Source: Hydractinia symbiolongicarpus
Lineage: Eukaryota > Cnidaria > Hydrozoa > Anthoathecata > Hydractiniidae
NCBI RefSeq assembly: GCF_029227915.1
Contig: NC_079885.1
Location: 29,701,001 to 29,765,000, forward strand
Reading direction: 5' to 3'
DNA: 64,000 bases
Part shown: piece by piece, positions 36,852-49,900 of the stretch
Layout of the letters: every line of letters starts with the position of its first letter
Position numbering within the stretch: the stretch's first letter is position 1
The notes under the pieces: model-generated
The model's database searches: none
Told to the model about the DNA's origin: nothing
What the model saw: only the letters and a program-made list of their open reading frames with translations
Translations under genes and position numbers: made by a program

Positions 36852-39800
36852 AACGATTTTTCAAATTATTTCTGCACTACTAGAACAAATGAGACTTGTA
36901 GTTTTCAAAAATGTTTTCATTTTTAATGAGACGCTGAATAAAAGGAGTTTAATCGCCGGCAAACGAAAACCCGCCATTTCCCGTAAACCCAGGACTCGGC
37001 CCGTATAGTCAAAAGTATACAAAGAAAGTACCCAGGGAGTAAACTCATTTCCCGATCGATTTTTAAATTATTTTTTAACCACTAAAACGCATGAGACTTG
37101 TAGTTTTCAAAAATGTTTTCATTTTTGATGAGACGCTGGATAAAAGAAGTTTAATCGCCGGCAAACGAAAACCCGCGATTTCCCGTAAATCCTGGACTCG
37201 GCCCGTATAGTCAAAAGTATACAAAGAAAGTACCCAGGGAGTAAACTGATTTTCCGAACGATTTTTCAAATTATTTCTGCACCACTACAACAAATGAGAC
37301 TTGTACTTTTCAAAAATGTTTTCATTTTTAATGAGACGCTGAATAAAAGGGGTTTAATCGCCGGCAAACGAAAACCCGCCATTTCCCGTAAACCCAGGAC
37401 TCGGCCCGTATAGTCAAAAGTATACAAAGAAAGTACCCAGGGAGTAAACTCATTTCCCGAACGATTTTTTAATCTATTTTTTCACCACTAAAACGCATGA
37501 GACTTGTAGTTTTCAAAAATGTTTTCATTTTTGATGAGACGCTGAATAAAAGAAGTTTAATCGCCGGCAAACGAAAACCCCCGATTTCCTGTAAATCCCG
37601 GACTTGTCCCGTATAATCAAAAGTATACAAAGAAAGTACCCAGGGAGTAAACTCATTTCCCGAACGATTTATTAAATTATTATTTCACCACTAAAGCACA
37701 TGAGACTTGTAGTTTTTAAAAATGTTTTCATTTTTGATGAGACGCTGAATAAAAGGAGTTTAATCGCCGGCAAACGAAAACCCGCCATTTCCCGTAAACC
37801 CAGGACTCGGCCCGTATAGTCAAAAGTATACAAAGAAAGTACCCAGGGAGTAAACTCATTTCCCGAACGATTTTTAAATTATTTTTTCACCACTAAAACG
37901 CATGAGACTTGTAGTTTTCAAAAATGTTTTGATTTTTGATGAGACGCTGGATAAAAGAAGTTTAATCGCCGGCAAACGAAAACCCGCGATTTCCCGTAAA
38001 TCCTGGACTCGGCCCGTATAGTCAAAAGTATACAAAGAAAGTACCCAGGGAGTAAACTCATTTTCCAAACGATTTTTTAAATTTTTATTTCACCACTAAA
38101 ACCCATGAGACTTGTAGTTTTTAAAAATGTTTTCATTTTTGATGAGACACTTAATGAAAGTGGTTTAATCGCTGGCAAACGAAAACCCGCGATTTCCTGT
38201 AAATCCCGGACTTGTCCCGTATAATCAAAAGTATACAAAGAAAGTACCCAGGGAGTAAACTCATTTCCCGAACGATTCATTAAATTATTATTTCACCACG
38301 AAAGCCCATGAGACTTGTAGTTTTTAAAAATGTTTTTATTTTTTGATGAGACGCTGAATAAAAGGAGTTTAATCGCCGGCAAACGAAAACCCGCCATTTC
38401 CCGTAAACCCAGGACTCGGCCCGTATAGTCAAAAGTATACAAAGAAAGTACCCAGGGAGTAAACTCATTTCCCGATCGATTTTTAAATTATTTTTTAAGA
38501 ACTAAAACGCATGAGACTTGTAGTTTTCAAAAATGTTTTCATTTTGATGAAACGCTGGATAAAAGAAGTTTAATCGCTGGCAAACGAAAACCCGCGATTT
38601 CCCGTAAATCCCGGGCTTGGCCCGTATAGTCGAATGTATACAAAGAAAGTACCCAGGGAGTAAACTCATTTCCCGAACGATTTTTTAATCTATTTTTTCA
38701 CCACTAAAACGCATGAGACTTGTAGTTTTCAAAAATGTTTTCATTTTTGATGAGACGCTGAATAAAAGAAGTTTAATCGCCGGCAAACGAAAACCCCCGA
38801 TTTCCTGTAAATCCCGGACTTGTCCCGTATAATAAAAAGTATACAAAGAAAGTACCCAGGGAGTAAACTCATTTCCCGAACGATTTATTAAATTATTATT
38901 TCACCACTAAAGCCCATGAGACTTGTAGTTTTTAAAAATGTTTTCATTTTTGATGAGACGCTGAATAAAAGGAGTTTAATCGCCGGCAAACGAAAACCCG
39001 CCATTTCCCGTAAACCCAGGACTCGGCCCGTATAGTCAAAAGTATACAAAGAAAGTACCCAGGGAGTAAACTCATTTCCCGAACGATTTTTAAATTATTT
39101 TTTCACCACTAAAACGCATGAGACTTGTAGTTTTCAAAAATGTTTTGATTTTTGATGAGACGCTGGATAAAAGGAGTTTAATCGCCGGCAAACGAAAACC
39201 CGCGATTTCCCGTAAATCCTGGACTCGGCCCGTATAGTCAAAAGTATACAAAGAAAGTACCCAGGGAGTAAACTCATTTTCCAAACGATTTTTTAAATTT
39301 TTATTTCACCACTAAAACCCATGAGACTTGTAGTTTTTAAAAATGTTTTCATTTTTGATGAGACACTTAATGAAAGTGGTTTAATCGCTGGCAAACGAAA
39401 ACCCGCGATTTCCTGTAAATCCCGGACTTGTCCCGTATAATCAAAAGTATACAAAGAAAGTACCCAGGGAGTAAACTCATTTCCCGAACGATTTATTAAA
39501 TTATTATTTCACCACGAAAGCCCATGAGACTTGTAGTTTTTAAAAATGTTTTTATTTTTTGATGAGACGCTGAATAAAAGGAGTTTAATCGCCGGCAAAC
39601 GAAAACCCGCCATTTCCCGTAAACCCAGGACTCGGCCCGTATAGTCAAAAGTATACAAAGAAAGTACCCAGGGAGTAAACTCATTTCCCGAACGATTTTT
39701 AAATTATTTTTTCACCACTAAAACGCATGAGACTTGTAGTTTTCAAAAATGTTTTCATTTTTAATGAGACGCAGGATAAAAGAAGTTTAATCGCCGGCAA

Positions 39801-41919
39801 ACGAAAACCCGCGATTTCCCGTGAATCCTGGACTCGGCCCGTATAGTCAAAAGTATACAAAGAAAGTACCCAGGGAGTAAACTCATTTCCCAAACGATTT
39901 TTTAAATTTTTATTTCACCACTAAAGCCCATGAGACTTGTAGTTTTCAAAAATGTTTTCATTTTTGATGAGACGCTTAATGAAAGAGGTCTAATCGCCGG
40001 CAAACGAAAACCCGCGATTTCCCGTAAATCCCGGGCTTGGCCCGTATAGTCGAATGTATACAAAGAAAGAACCCAGGGAGTAAACTCATTTCCCGAACGA
40101 TTTTTAAATTATTTTTTCACCACTAAAACGCATGAGACTTGTAGTTTTCAAAAATGTTTTCATTTTTGATGAGACGCTGGATAAAAGAAGTTTAATCGCC
40201 GGCAAACGAAAACCCGCGATTTCTCGTAAATCCTGGACTCGGCCCGTATAGTCAAAAGTATACAAAGAAAGTACCCAGGGAGTAAACTCATTTTCCAAAC
40301 GATTTTTTAAATTTTTATTTCACCACTAAAACGCATGAGACTTGTAGTTTTCAAAAATGTTTTCATTTTTGATGAGACGCTGGATAAAAGAAGTTTAATC
40401 GCCGGCAAACGAAAACCCGCGATTTCCCGTAAATCCTGGACTCGGCCCGTATAGTCAAAAGTATACAAAGAAAGTACCCAGGGAGTAAACTCATTTCCCA
40501 AACGATTTTTCAAATTTTTATTTCACCACTAAAGCCCATGAGACTTGTAGTTTTTAAAAATGTTTTCATTTTTGATGAGACACTTAATGAAAGTGGTTTA
40601 ATCGCTGGCAAACGAAAACCCGCGATTTCCTGTAAATCCCGGACTTGTCCCGTATAATCAAAAGTATACAAAGAAAGTACCCAGGGAGTAAACTCATTTC
40701 CCGAACGATTTATTAAATTATTATTTCACCACGAAAGCCCATGAGACTTGTAGTTTTTAAAAATGTTTTTATTTTTGATGAGACGCTGAATAAAAGGAGT
40801 TTAATCGCCGGCAAACGAAAACCCGCCATTTCCCGTAAACCCAGGACTCGGCCCGTATAGTCAAAAGTATACAAAGAAAGTACCCAGGGAGTAAACTCAT
40901 TTCCCGAACGATTTTTAAATTATTTTTTCACCACTAAAACGCATGAGACTTGTAGTTTTCAAAAATGTTTTCATTTTTAATGAGACGCTGGATAAAAGAA
41001 GTTTAATCGCCGGCAAACGAAAACCCGCGATTTCCCGTAAATCCTGGACTCGGCCCGTATAGTCAAAAGTATACAAAGAAAGTACCCAGGGAGTAAACTC
41101 ATTTCCCAAACGATTTTTTAAATTTTTATTTCACCACTAAAGCCCATGAGACTTGTAGTTTTCAAAAATGTTTTCATTTTTGATGAGACGCTTAATGAAA
41201 GAGGTCTAATCGCCGGCAAACGAAAACCCGCGATTTCCCGTAAATCCCGGGCTTGGCCCGTATAGTCGAATGTATACAAAGAAAGAACCCAGGGAGTAAA
41301 CTCATTTCCCGAACGATTTTTAAATTATTTTTTCACCACTAAAACGCATGAGACTTGTAGTTTTCAAAAATGTTTTCATTTTTGATGAGACGCTGGATAA
41401 AAGAAGTTTAATCGCCGGCAAACGAAAACCCGCGATTTCTCGTAAATCCTGGACTCGGCCCGTATAGTCAAAAGTATACAAAGAAAGTACCCAGGGAGTA
41501 AACTCATTTTCCAAACGATTTTTTAAATTTTTATTTCACCACTAAAACGCATGAGACTTGTAGTTTTCAAAAATGTTTTCATTTTTGATGAGACGCTGGA
41601 TAAAAGAAGTTTAATCGCCGGCAAACGAAAACCCGTGATTTCCCGTAAATCCTGGACTCGGCCCGTATAGTCAAAAGTATACAAAGAAAGTACCCAGGGA
41701 GTAAACTCACTTCCCAAACGATTTTTTAAATTTTTATTTCACCACTAAAGCCCATGAGACTTGTAGTTTTTAAAAATGTTTTCATTTTTGATGAGACACT
41801 TAATGAAAGTGGTTTAATCGCTGGCAAACGAAAACCCGCCATTTCCCGTAAATCCCGGGCTTGGCCCGTATAGTCGAATGTATACAAAGAAAGTACCCTG
41901 TGGGTAAACTGATTTTCCG
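36852..41919. repeat. Block-3 HOR copy B1 (25 monomers, 5,068 bp)
   Basis: Shares its first 14 monomers with A1 (36852-39690) and then carries a different 11-monomer tail (39691-41919) in which a six-monomer segment recurs at 1,216 bp. Diagnostic variants shared with B2 are 'gaacgattcattaaatt' at about 38273 and 'tttcccgaacg' at about 38873. It ends in a hybrid tail ('ccctgtgggtaaact' then 'gattttccg') that marks the joint of the 10,139-bp duplication. Confidence 0.9.
39691..41919. repeat. Form-B-specific HOR tail with 1,216-bp sub-repeat
   Basis: Eleven monomers replace the A tail. Those at 39691, 40096 and about 40299 recur 1,216 bp later at 40907, 41312 and about 41515 with small changes (for example 'gcaggataaaag' near 39772 becomes 'gctggataaaag' near 40988). 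The segment therefore contains a six-monomer duplication that is partly diverged. The second copy of this tail is 49830-52058. Confidence 0.82.
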
Positions 41920-44900
41920 AACGATTTTTCAAATTATTTCTGCACTACTAGAACAAATGAGACTTGTAGTTTTCAAAAATGTTTTCATTTTTAATGAGAC
42001 GCTGAATAAAAGGAGTTTAATCGCCGGCAAACGAAAACCCGCCATTTCCCGTAAACCCAGGACTCGGCCCGTATAGTCAAAAGTATACAAAGAAAGTACC
42101 CAGGGAGTAAACTCATTTCCCGATCGATTTTTAAATTATTTTTTAACCACTAAAACGCATGAGACTTGTAGTTTTCAAAAATGTTTTCATTTTTGATGAG
42201 ACGCTGGATAAAAGAAGTTTAATCGCCGGCAAACGAAAACCCGCGATTTCCCGTAAATCCTGGACTCGGCCCGTATAGTCAAAAGTATACAAAGAAAGTA
42301 CCCAGGGAGTAAACTGATTTTCCGAACGATTTTTCAAATTATTTCTGCACCACTACAACAAATGAGACTTGTACTTTTCAAAAATGTTTTCATTTTTAAT
42401 GAGACGCTGAATAAAAGGGGTTTAATCGCCGGCAAACGAAAACCCGCCATTTCCCGTAAACCCAGGACTCGGCCCGTATAGTCAAAAGTATACAAAGAAA
42501 GTACCCAGGGAGTAAACTCATTTCCCGAACGATTTTTTAATCTATTTTTTCACCACTAAAACGCATGAGACTTGTAGTTTTCAAAAATGTTTTCATTTCT
42601 GATGAGACGCTGAATAAAAGAAGTTTAATCGCCGGCAAACGAAAACCCCCGATTTCCTGTAAATCCCGGACTTGTCCCGTATAATCAAAAGTATACAAAG
42701 AAAGTACCCAGGGAGTAAACTCATTTCCCGAACGATTTATTAAATTATTATTTCACCACTAAAGCACATGAGACTTGTAGTTTTTAAAAATGTTTTCATT
42801 TTTGATGAGACGCTGAATAAAAGGAGTTTAATCGCCGGCAAACGAAAACCCGCCATTTCCCGTAAACCCAGGACTCGGCCCGTATAGTCAAAAGTATACA
42901 AAGAAAGTACCCAGGGAGTAAACTCATTTCCCGAACGATTTTTAAATTATTTTTTCACCACTAAAACGCATGAGACTTGTAGTTTTCAAAAATGTTTTGA
43001 TTTTTGATGAGACGCTGGATAAAAGAAGTTTAATCGCCGGCAAACGAAAACCCGCGATTTCCCGTAAATCCTGGACTCGGCCCGTATAGTCAAAAGTATA
43101 CAAAGAAAGTACCCAGGGAGTAAACTCATTTTCCAAACGATTTTTTAAGTTTTTATTTCACCACTAAAACCCATGAGACTTGTAGTTTTTAAAAATGTTT
43201 TCATTTTTGATGAGACACTTAATGAAAGTGGTTTAATCGCTGGCAAACGAAAACCCGCGATTTCCTGTAAATCCCGGACTTGTCCCGTATAATCAAAAGT
43301 ATACAAAGAAAGTACCCAGGGAGTAAACTCATTTCCCGAACGATTTATTAAATTATTATTTCACCACGAAAGCCCATGAGACTTGTAGTTTTTAAAAATG
43401 TTTTTATTTTTTGATGAGACGCTGAATAAAAGGAGTTTAATCGCCGGCAAACGAAAACCCGCCATTTCCCGTAAACCCAGGACTCGGCCCGTATAGTCAA
43501 AAGTATACAAAGAAAGTACCCAGGGAGTAAACTCATTTCCCGATCGATTTTTAAATTATTTTTTAAGAACTAAAACGCATGAGACTTGTAGTTTTCAAAA
43601 ATGTTTTCATTTTGATGAAACGCTGGATAAAAGAAGTTTAATCGCTGGCAAACGAAAACCCGCGATTTCCCGTAAATCCCGGGCTTGGCCCGTATAGTCG
43701 AATGTATACAAAGAAAGTACCCAGGGAGTAAACTCATTTCCCGAACGATTTTTTAATCTATTTTTTCACCACTAAAACGCATGAGACTTGTAGTTTTCAA
43801 AAATGTTTTCATTTTTGATGAGACGCTGAATAAAAGAAGTTTAATCGCCGGCAAACGAAAACCCCCGATTTCCTGTAAATCCCGGACTTGTCCCGTATAA
43901 TAAAAAGTATACAAAGAAAGTACCCAGGGAGTAAACTCATTTCCGGAACGATTTATTAAATTATTATTTCACCACTAAAGCCCATGAGACTTGTAGTTTT
44001 TAAAAATGTTTTCATTTTTGATGAGACGCTGAATAAAAGGAGTTTAATCGCCGGCAAACGAAAACCCGCCATTTCCCGTAAACCCAGGACTCGGCCCGTA
44101 TAGTCAAAAGTATACAAAGAAAGTACCCAGGGAGTAAACTCATTTCCCGAACGATTTTTAAATTATTTTTTCACCACTAAAACGCATGAGACTTGTAGTT
44201 TTCAAAAATGTTTTGATTTTTGATGAGACGCTGGATAAAAGGAGTTTAATCGCCGGCAAACGAAAACCCGCGATTTCCCGTAAATCCTGGACTCGGCCCG
44301 TATAGTCAAAAGTATACAAAGAAAGTACCCAGGGAGTAAACTCATTTTCCAAACGATTTTTTAAATTTTTATTTCACCACTAAAACCCATGAGACTTGTA
44401 GTTTTTAAAAATGTTTTCATTTTTGATGAGACACTTAATGAAAGTGGTTTAATCGCTGGCAAACGAAAACCCGCGATTTCCTGTAAATCCCGGACTTGTC
44501 CCGTATAATCAAAAGTATACAAAGAAAGTACCCAGGGAGTAAACTCATTTCCCGAACGATTTATTAAATTATTATTTCACCACGAAAGCCCATGAGACTT
44601 GTAGTTTTTAAAAATGTTTTTATTTTTTGATGAGACGCTGAATAAAAGGAGTTTAATCGCCGGCAAACGAAAACCCGCCATTTCCCGTAAACCCAGGACT
44701 CGGCGCGTATAGTCAAAAGTATACAAAGAAAGTACCCAGGGAGTAAACTCATTTCCTGAACGATTTTTTAAATTATTTTTTCACCACTACAACGCATGAG
44801 ACTTGTAGTTTTCAAAAATGTTTTCATTTTTGATGAGACGCTGAATAAAAGAAGTTTAATCGCCGTCAAACGAAAACCCGCCATTTCCCGTAAACCCCGG

Positions 44901-46990
44901 ACTCTGCCCGTATAGTCGAAAGAATACAAAGAAAGTACCCAGGGAATAAACTCATTTTCCGAACGATTTTTTAAACTATTTTTTCACCACTACAACGCAT
45001 GAGACTTGTAGTTTTCAAAAATGTTTTCATTTTTGATGAGACACTGGATAAAAGAAGTTTAATCGCTGGCAAACGAAAACCCGCGATTTCCCGTAAATCC
45101 CGGGCTTGGCCCGTATAGTCGAATGTATACAAAGAAAGTACCCAGGGAGTAAACTCATTTCCCGAACGATTTTTTAATCTATTTTTTCACCACTAAAACG
45201 CATGAGACTTGTAGTTTTCAAAAATGTTTTCATTTTTGATGAGACGCTGAATAAAAGAAGTTTAATCGCCGGCAAACGAAAACCCCCGATTTCCTGTAAA
45301 TCCCGGACTTGTCCCGTATAATCAAAAGTATACAAAGAAAGTACCCAGGGAGTAAACTCATTTCCCGAACGATTTATTAAATTATTATTTCACCACTAAA
45401 GCCCATGAGACTTGTAGTTTTTAAAAATGTTTTCATTTTTGATGAGACGCTGAATAAAAGGAGTTTAATCGCCGGCAAACGAAAACCCGCCATTTCCCGT
45501 AAACCCAGGACTCGGCCCGTATAGTCAAAAGTATACAAAGAAAGTACCCAGGGAGTAAACTCATTTCCCGAACGATTTTTAAATTATTTTTTCACCACTA
45601 AAACGCATGAGACTTGTAGTTTTCAAAAATGTTTTCATTTTTGATGAGACGCTGGATAAAAGAAGTTTAATCGCCGGCAAACGAAAACCCGCGATTTCCC
45701 GTAAATCCTGGACTCGGCCCGTATAGTCAAAAGTATACAAAGAAAGTACCCAGGGAGTAAACTCATTTTCCAAACGATTTTTTAAATTTTTATTTCACCA
45801 CTAAAACCCATGAGACTTGTAGTTTTTAAAAATGTTTTCATTTTTGATGAGACACTTAATGAAAGTGGTTTAATCGCTGGCAAACGAAAACCCGCGATTT
45901 CCTGTAAATCCCGGACTTGTCCCGTATAATCAAAAGTATACAAAGAAAGTACCCAGGGAGTAAACTCATTTCCCGAACGATTTATTAAATTATTATTTCA
46001 CCACGAAAGCCCATGAGACTTGTAGTTTTTAAAAATGTTTTTATTTTTTGATGAGACGCTGAATAAAAGGAGTTTAATCGCCGGCAAACGAAAACCCGCC
46101 ATTTCCCGTAAACCCAGGACTCAGCCCGTATAGTCAAAAGTATACAAAGAAAGTACCCAGGGAGTAAACTCGTTTCCCGAACGATTTTTAAATTATTTTT
46201 TCACCACTAAAACGCATAAGACTTGTGGTTTTCAAAAATGTTTTCATTTTTAATGAGACGCAGGATAAAAGAAGTTTAATCGCCGGCAAACGAAAACCGG
46301 CGATTTCCCGTAAATCCTGGACTCGGCCCGTATATTCAAAAGTATACAAAGAAAGTACCCAGGGAGTAAACTCATTTCCCAAACGATTTTTTAAATTTTT
46401 ATTTCACCACTAAAGCCCATGAGACTTGTAGTTTTCAAAAATGTTTCCATTTTTGATGAGACGCTGAATAAAAGAAGTCTAATCGCCGGCAAACGAAAAC
46501 CCGCCATTTCCCGTAAATCCCGGACTCGGCGCGTATAGTCAAAAGTATACAAAGAAAGTACCCAGGGAGTAAACTCATTTCCTGAACGATTTTTTAAATT
46601 ATTTTTTCACCACTACAACGCATGAGACTTGTAGTTTTCAAAAATGTTTTCATTTTTGATGAGACGCTGAATAAAAGAAGTTTAATCGCCGTCAAACGAA
46701 AACCCGCCATTTCCCGTAAACCCCGGACTCTGCCCGTATAGTCGAAAGAATACAAAGAAAGTACCCAGGGAATAAACTCATTTTCCGAACGATTTTTTAA
46801 ACTATTTTTTCACCACTACAACGCATGAGACTTGTAGTTTTCAAAAATGTTTTCATTTTTGATGAGACGCTGAATAAAAGAAGTTTATTCGCCGGCAAAC
46901 GAAAACCAGCGATTTCCCGTAAATCCCGGGCTCAGCCTGTATGGTCAAAAGTATACAAAGAAAGTACCCAGGGAGTAAACTGATTTTCCG
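41920..46990. repeat. Block-3 HOR copy A2 (25 monomers, 5,071 bp)
   Basis: At every diagnostic position I checked it equals A1 shifted by 10,139 bp: 'catttctgatgag' at about 42594, 'tttttaagttttta' at about 43142, 'tttccggaacg' at about 43941 and 'cggcgcgtatag' at about 44702. It joins B1 directly. Confidence 0.9.
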
Positions 46991-49900
46991 AACGATTTTT
47001 CAAATTATTTCTGCACTACTAGAACAAATGAGACTTGTAGTTTTCAAAAATGTTTTCATTTTTAATGAGACGCTGAATAAAAGGAGTTTAATCGCCGGCA
47101 AACGAAAACCCGCCATTTCCCGTAAACCCAGGACTCGGCCCGTATAGTCAAAAGTATACAAAGAAAGTACCCAGGGAGTAAACTCATTTCCCGATCGATT
47201 TTTAAATTATTTTTTAACCACTAAAACGCATGAGACTTGTAGTTTTCAAAAATGTTTTCATTTTTGATGAGACGCTGGATAAAAGAAGTTTAATCGCCGG
47301 CAAACGAAAACCCGCGATTTCCCGTAAATCCTGGACTCGGCCCGTATAGTCAAAAGTATACAAAGAAAGTACCCAGGGAGTAAACTGATTTTCCGAACGA
47401 TTTTTCAAATTATTTCTGCACCACTACAACAAATGAGACTTGTACTTTTCAAAAATGTTTTCATTTTTAATGAGACGCTGAATAAAAGGGGTTTAATCGC
47501 CGGCAAACGAAAACCCGCCATTTCCCGTAAACCCAGGACTCGGCCCGTATAGTCAAAAGTATACAAAGAAAGTACCCAGGGAGTAAACTCATTTCCCGAA
47601 CGATTTTTTAATCTATTTTTTCACCACTAAAACGCATGAGACTTGTAGTTTTCAAAAATGTTTTCATTTTTGATGAGACGCTGAATAAAAGAAGTTTAAT
47701 CGCCGGCAAACGAAAACCCCCGATTTCCTGTAAATCCCGGACTTGTCCCGTATAATCAAAAGTATACAAAGAAAGTACCCAGGGAGTAAACTCATTTCCC
47801 GAACGATTTATTAAATTATTATTTCACCACTAAAGCACATGAGACTTGTAGTTTTTAAAAATGTTTTCATTTTTGATGAGACGCTGAATAAAAGGAGTTT
47901 AATCGCCGGCAAACGAAAACCCGCCATTTCCCGTAAACCCAGGACTCGGCCCGTATAGTCAAAAGTATACAAAGAAAGTACCCAGGGAGTAAACTCATTT
48001 CCCGAACGATTTTTAAATTATTTTTTCACCACTAAAACGCATGAGACTTGTAGTTTTCAAAAATGTTTTGATTTTTGATGAGACGCTGGATAAAAGAAGT
48101 TTAATCGCCGGCAAACGAAAACCCGCGATTTCCCGTAAATCCTGGACTCGGCCCGTATAGTCAAAAGTATACAAAGAAAGTACCCAGGGAGTAAACTCAT
48201 TTTCCAAACGATTTTTTAAATTTTTATTTCACCACTAAAACCCATGAGACTTGTAGTTTTTAAAAATGTTTTCATTTTTGATGAGACACTTAATGAAAGT
48301 GGTTTAATCGCTGGCAAACGAAAACCCGCGATTTCCTGTAAATCCCGGACTTGTCCCGTATAATCAAAAGTATACAAAGAAAGTACCCAGGGAGTAAACT
48401 CATTTCCCGAACGATTCATTAAATTATTATTTCACCACGAAAGCCCATGAGACTTGTAGTTTTTAAAAATGTTTTTATTTTTTGATGAGACGCTGAATAA
48501 AAGGAGTTTAATCGCCGGCAAACGAAAACCCGCCATTTCCCGTAAACCCAGGACTCGGCCCGTATAGTCAAAAGTATACAAAGAAAGTACCCAGGGAGTA
48601 AACTCATTTCCCGATCGATTTTTAAATTATTTTTTAAGAACTAAAACGCATGAGACTTGTAGTTTTCAAAAATGTTTTCATTTTGATGAAACGCTGGATA
48701 AAAGAAGTTTAATCGCTGGCAAACGAAAACCCGCGATTTCCCGTAAATCCCGGGCTTGGCCCGTATAGTCGAATGTATACAAAGAAAGTACCCAGGGAGT
48801 AAACTCATTTCCCGAACGATTTTTTAATCTATTTTTTCACCACTAAAACGCATGAGACTTGTAGTTTTCAAAAATGTTTTCATTTTTGATGAGACGCTGA
48901 ATAAAAGAAGTTTAATCGCCGGCAAACGAAAACCCCCGATTTCCTGTAAATCCCGGACTTGTCCCGTATAATAAAAAGTATACAAAGAAAGTACCCAGGG
49001 AGTAAACTCATTTCCCGAACGATTTATTAAATTATTATTTCACCACTAAAGCCCATGAGACTTGTAGTTTTTAAAAATGTTTTCATTTTTGATGAGACGC
49101 TGAATAAAAGGAGTTTAATCGCCGGCAAACGAAAACCCGCCATTTCCCGTAAACCCAGGACTCGGCCCGTATAGTCAAAAGTATACAAAGAAAGTACCCA
49201 GGGAGTAAACTCATTTCCCGAACGATTTTTAAATTATTTTTTCACCACTAAAACGCATGAGACTTGTAGTTTTCAAAAATGTTTTGATTTTTGATGAGAC
49301 GCTGGATAAAAGGAGTTTAATCGCCGGCAAACGAAAACCCGCGATTTCCCGTAAATCCTGGACTCGGCCCGTATAGTCAAAAGTATACAAAGAAAGTACC
49401 CAGGGAGTAAACTCATTTTCCAAACGATTTTTTAAATTTTTATTTCACCACTAAAACCCATGAGACTTGTAGTTTTTAAAAATGTTTTCATTTTTGATGA
49501 GACACTTAATGAAAGTGGTTTAATCGCTGGCAAACGAAAACCCGCGATTTCCTGTAAATCCCGGACTTGTCCCGTATAATCAAAAGTATACAAAGAAAGT
49601 ACCCAGGGAGTAAACTCATTTCCCGAACGATTTATTAAATTATTATTTCACCACGAAAGCCCATGAGACTTGTAGTTTTTAAAAATGTTTTTATTTTTTG
49701 ATGAGACGCTGAATAAAAGGAGTTTAATCGCCGGCAAACGAAAACCCGCCATTTCCCGTAAACCCAGGACTCGGCCCGTATAGTCAAAAGTATACAAAGA
49801 AAGTACCCAGGGAGTAAACTCATTTCCCGAACGATTTTTAAATTATTTTTTCACCACTAAAACGCATGAGACTTGTAGTTTTCAAAAATGTTTTCATTTT

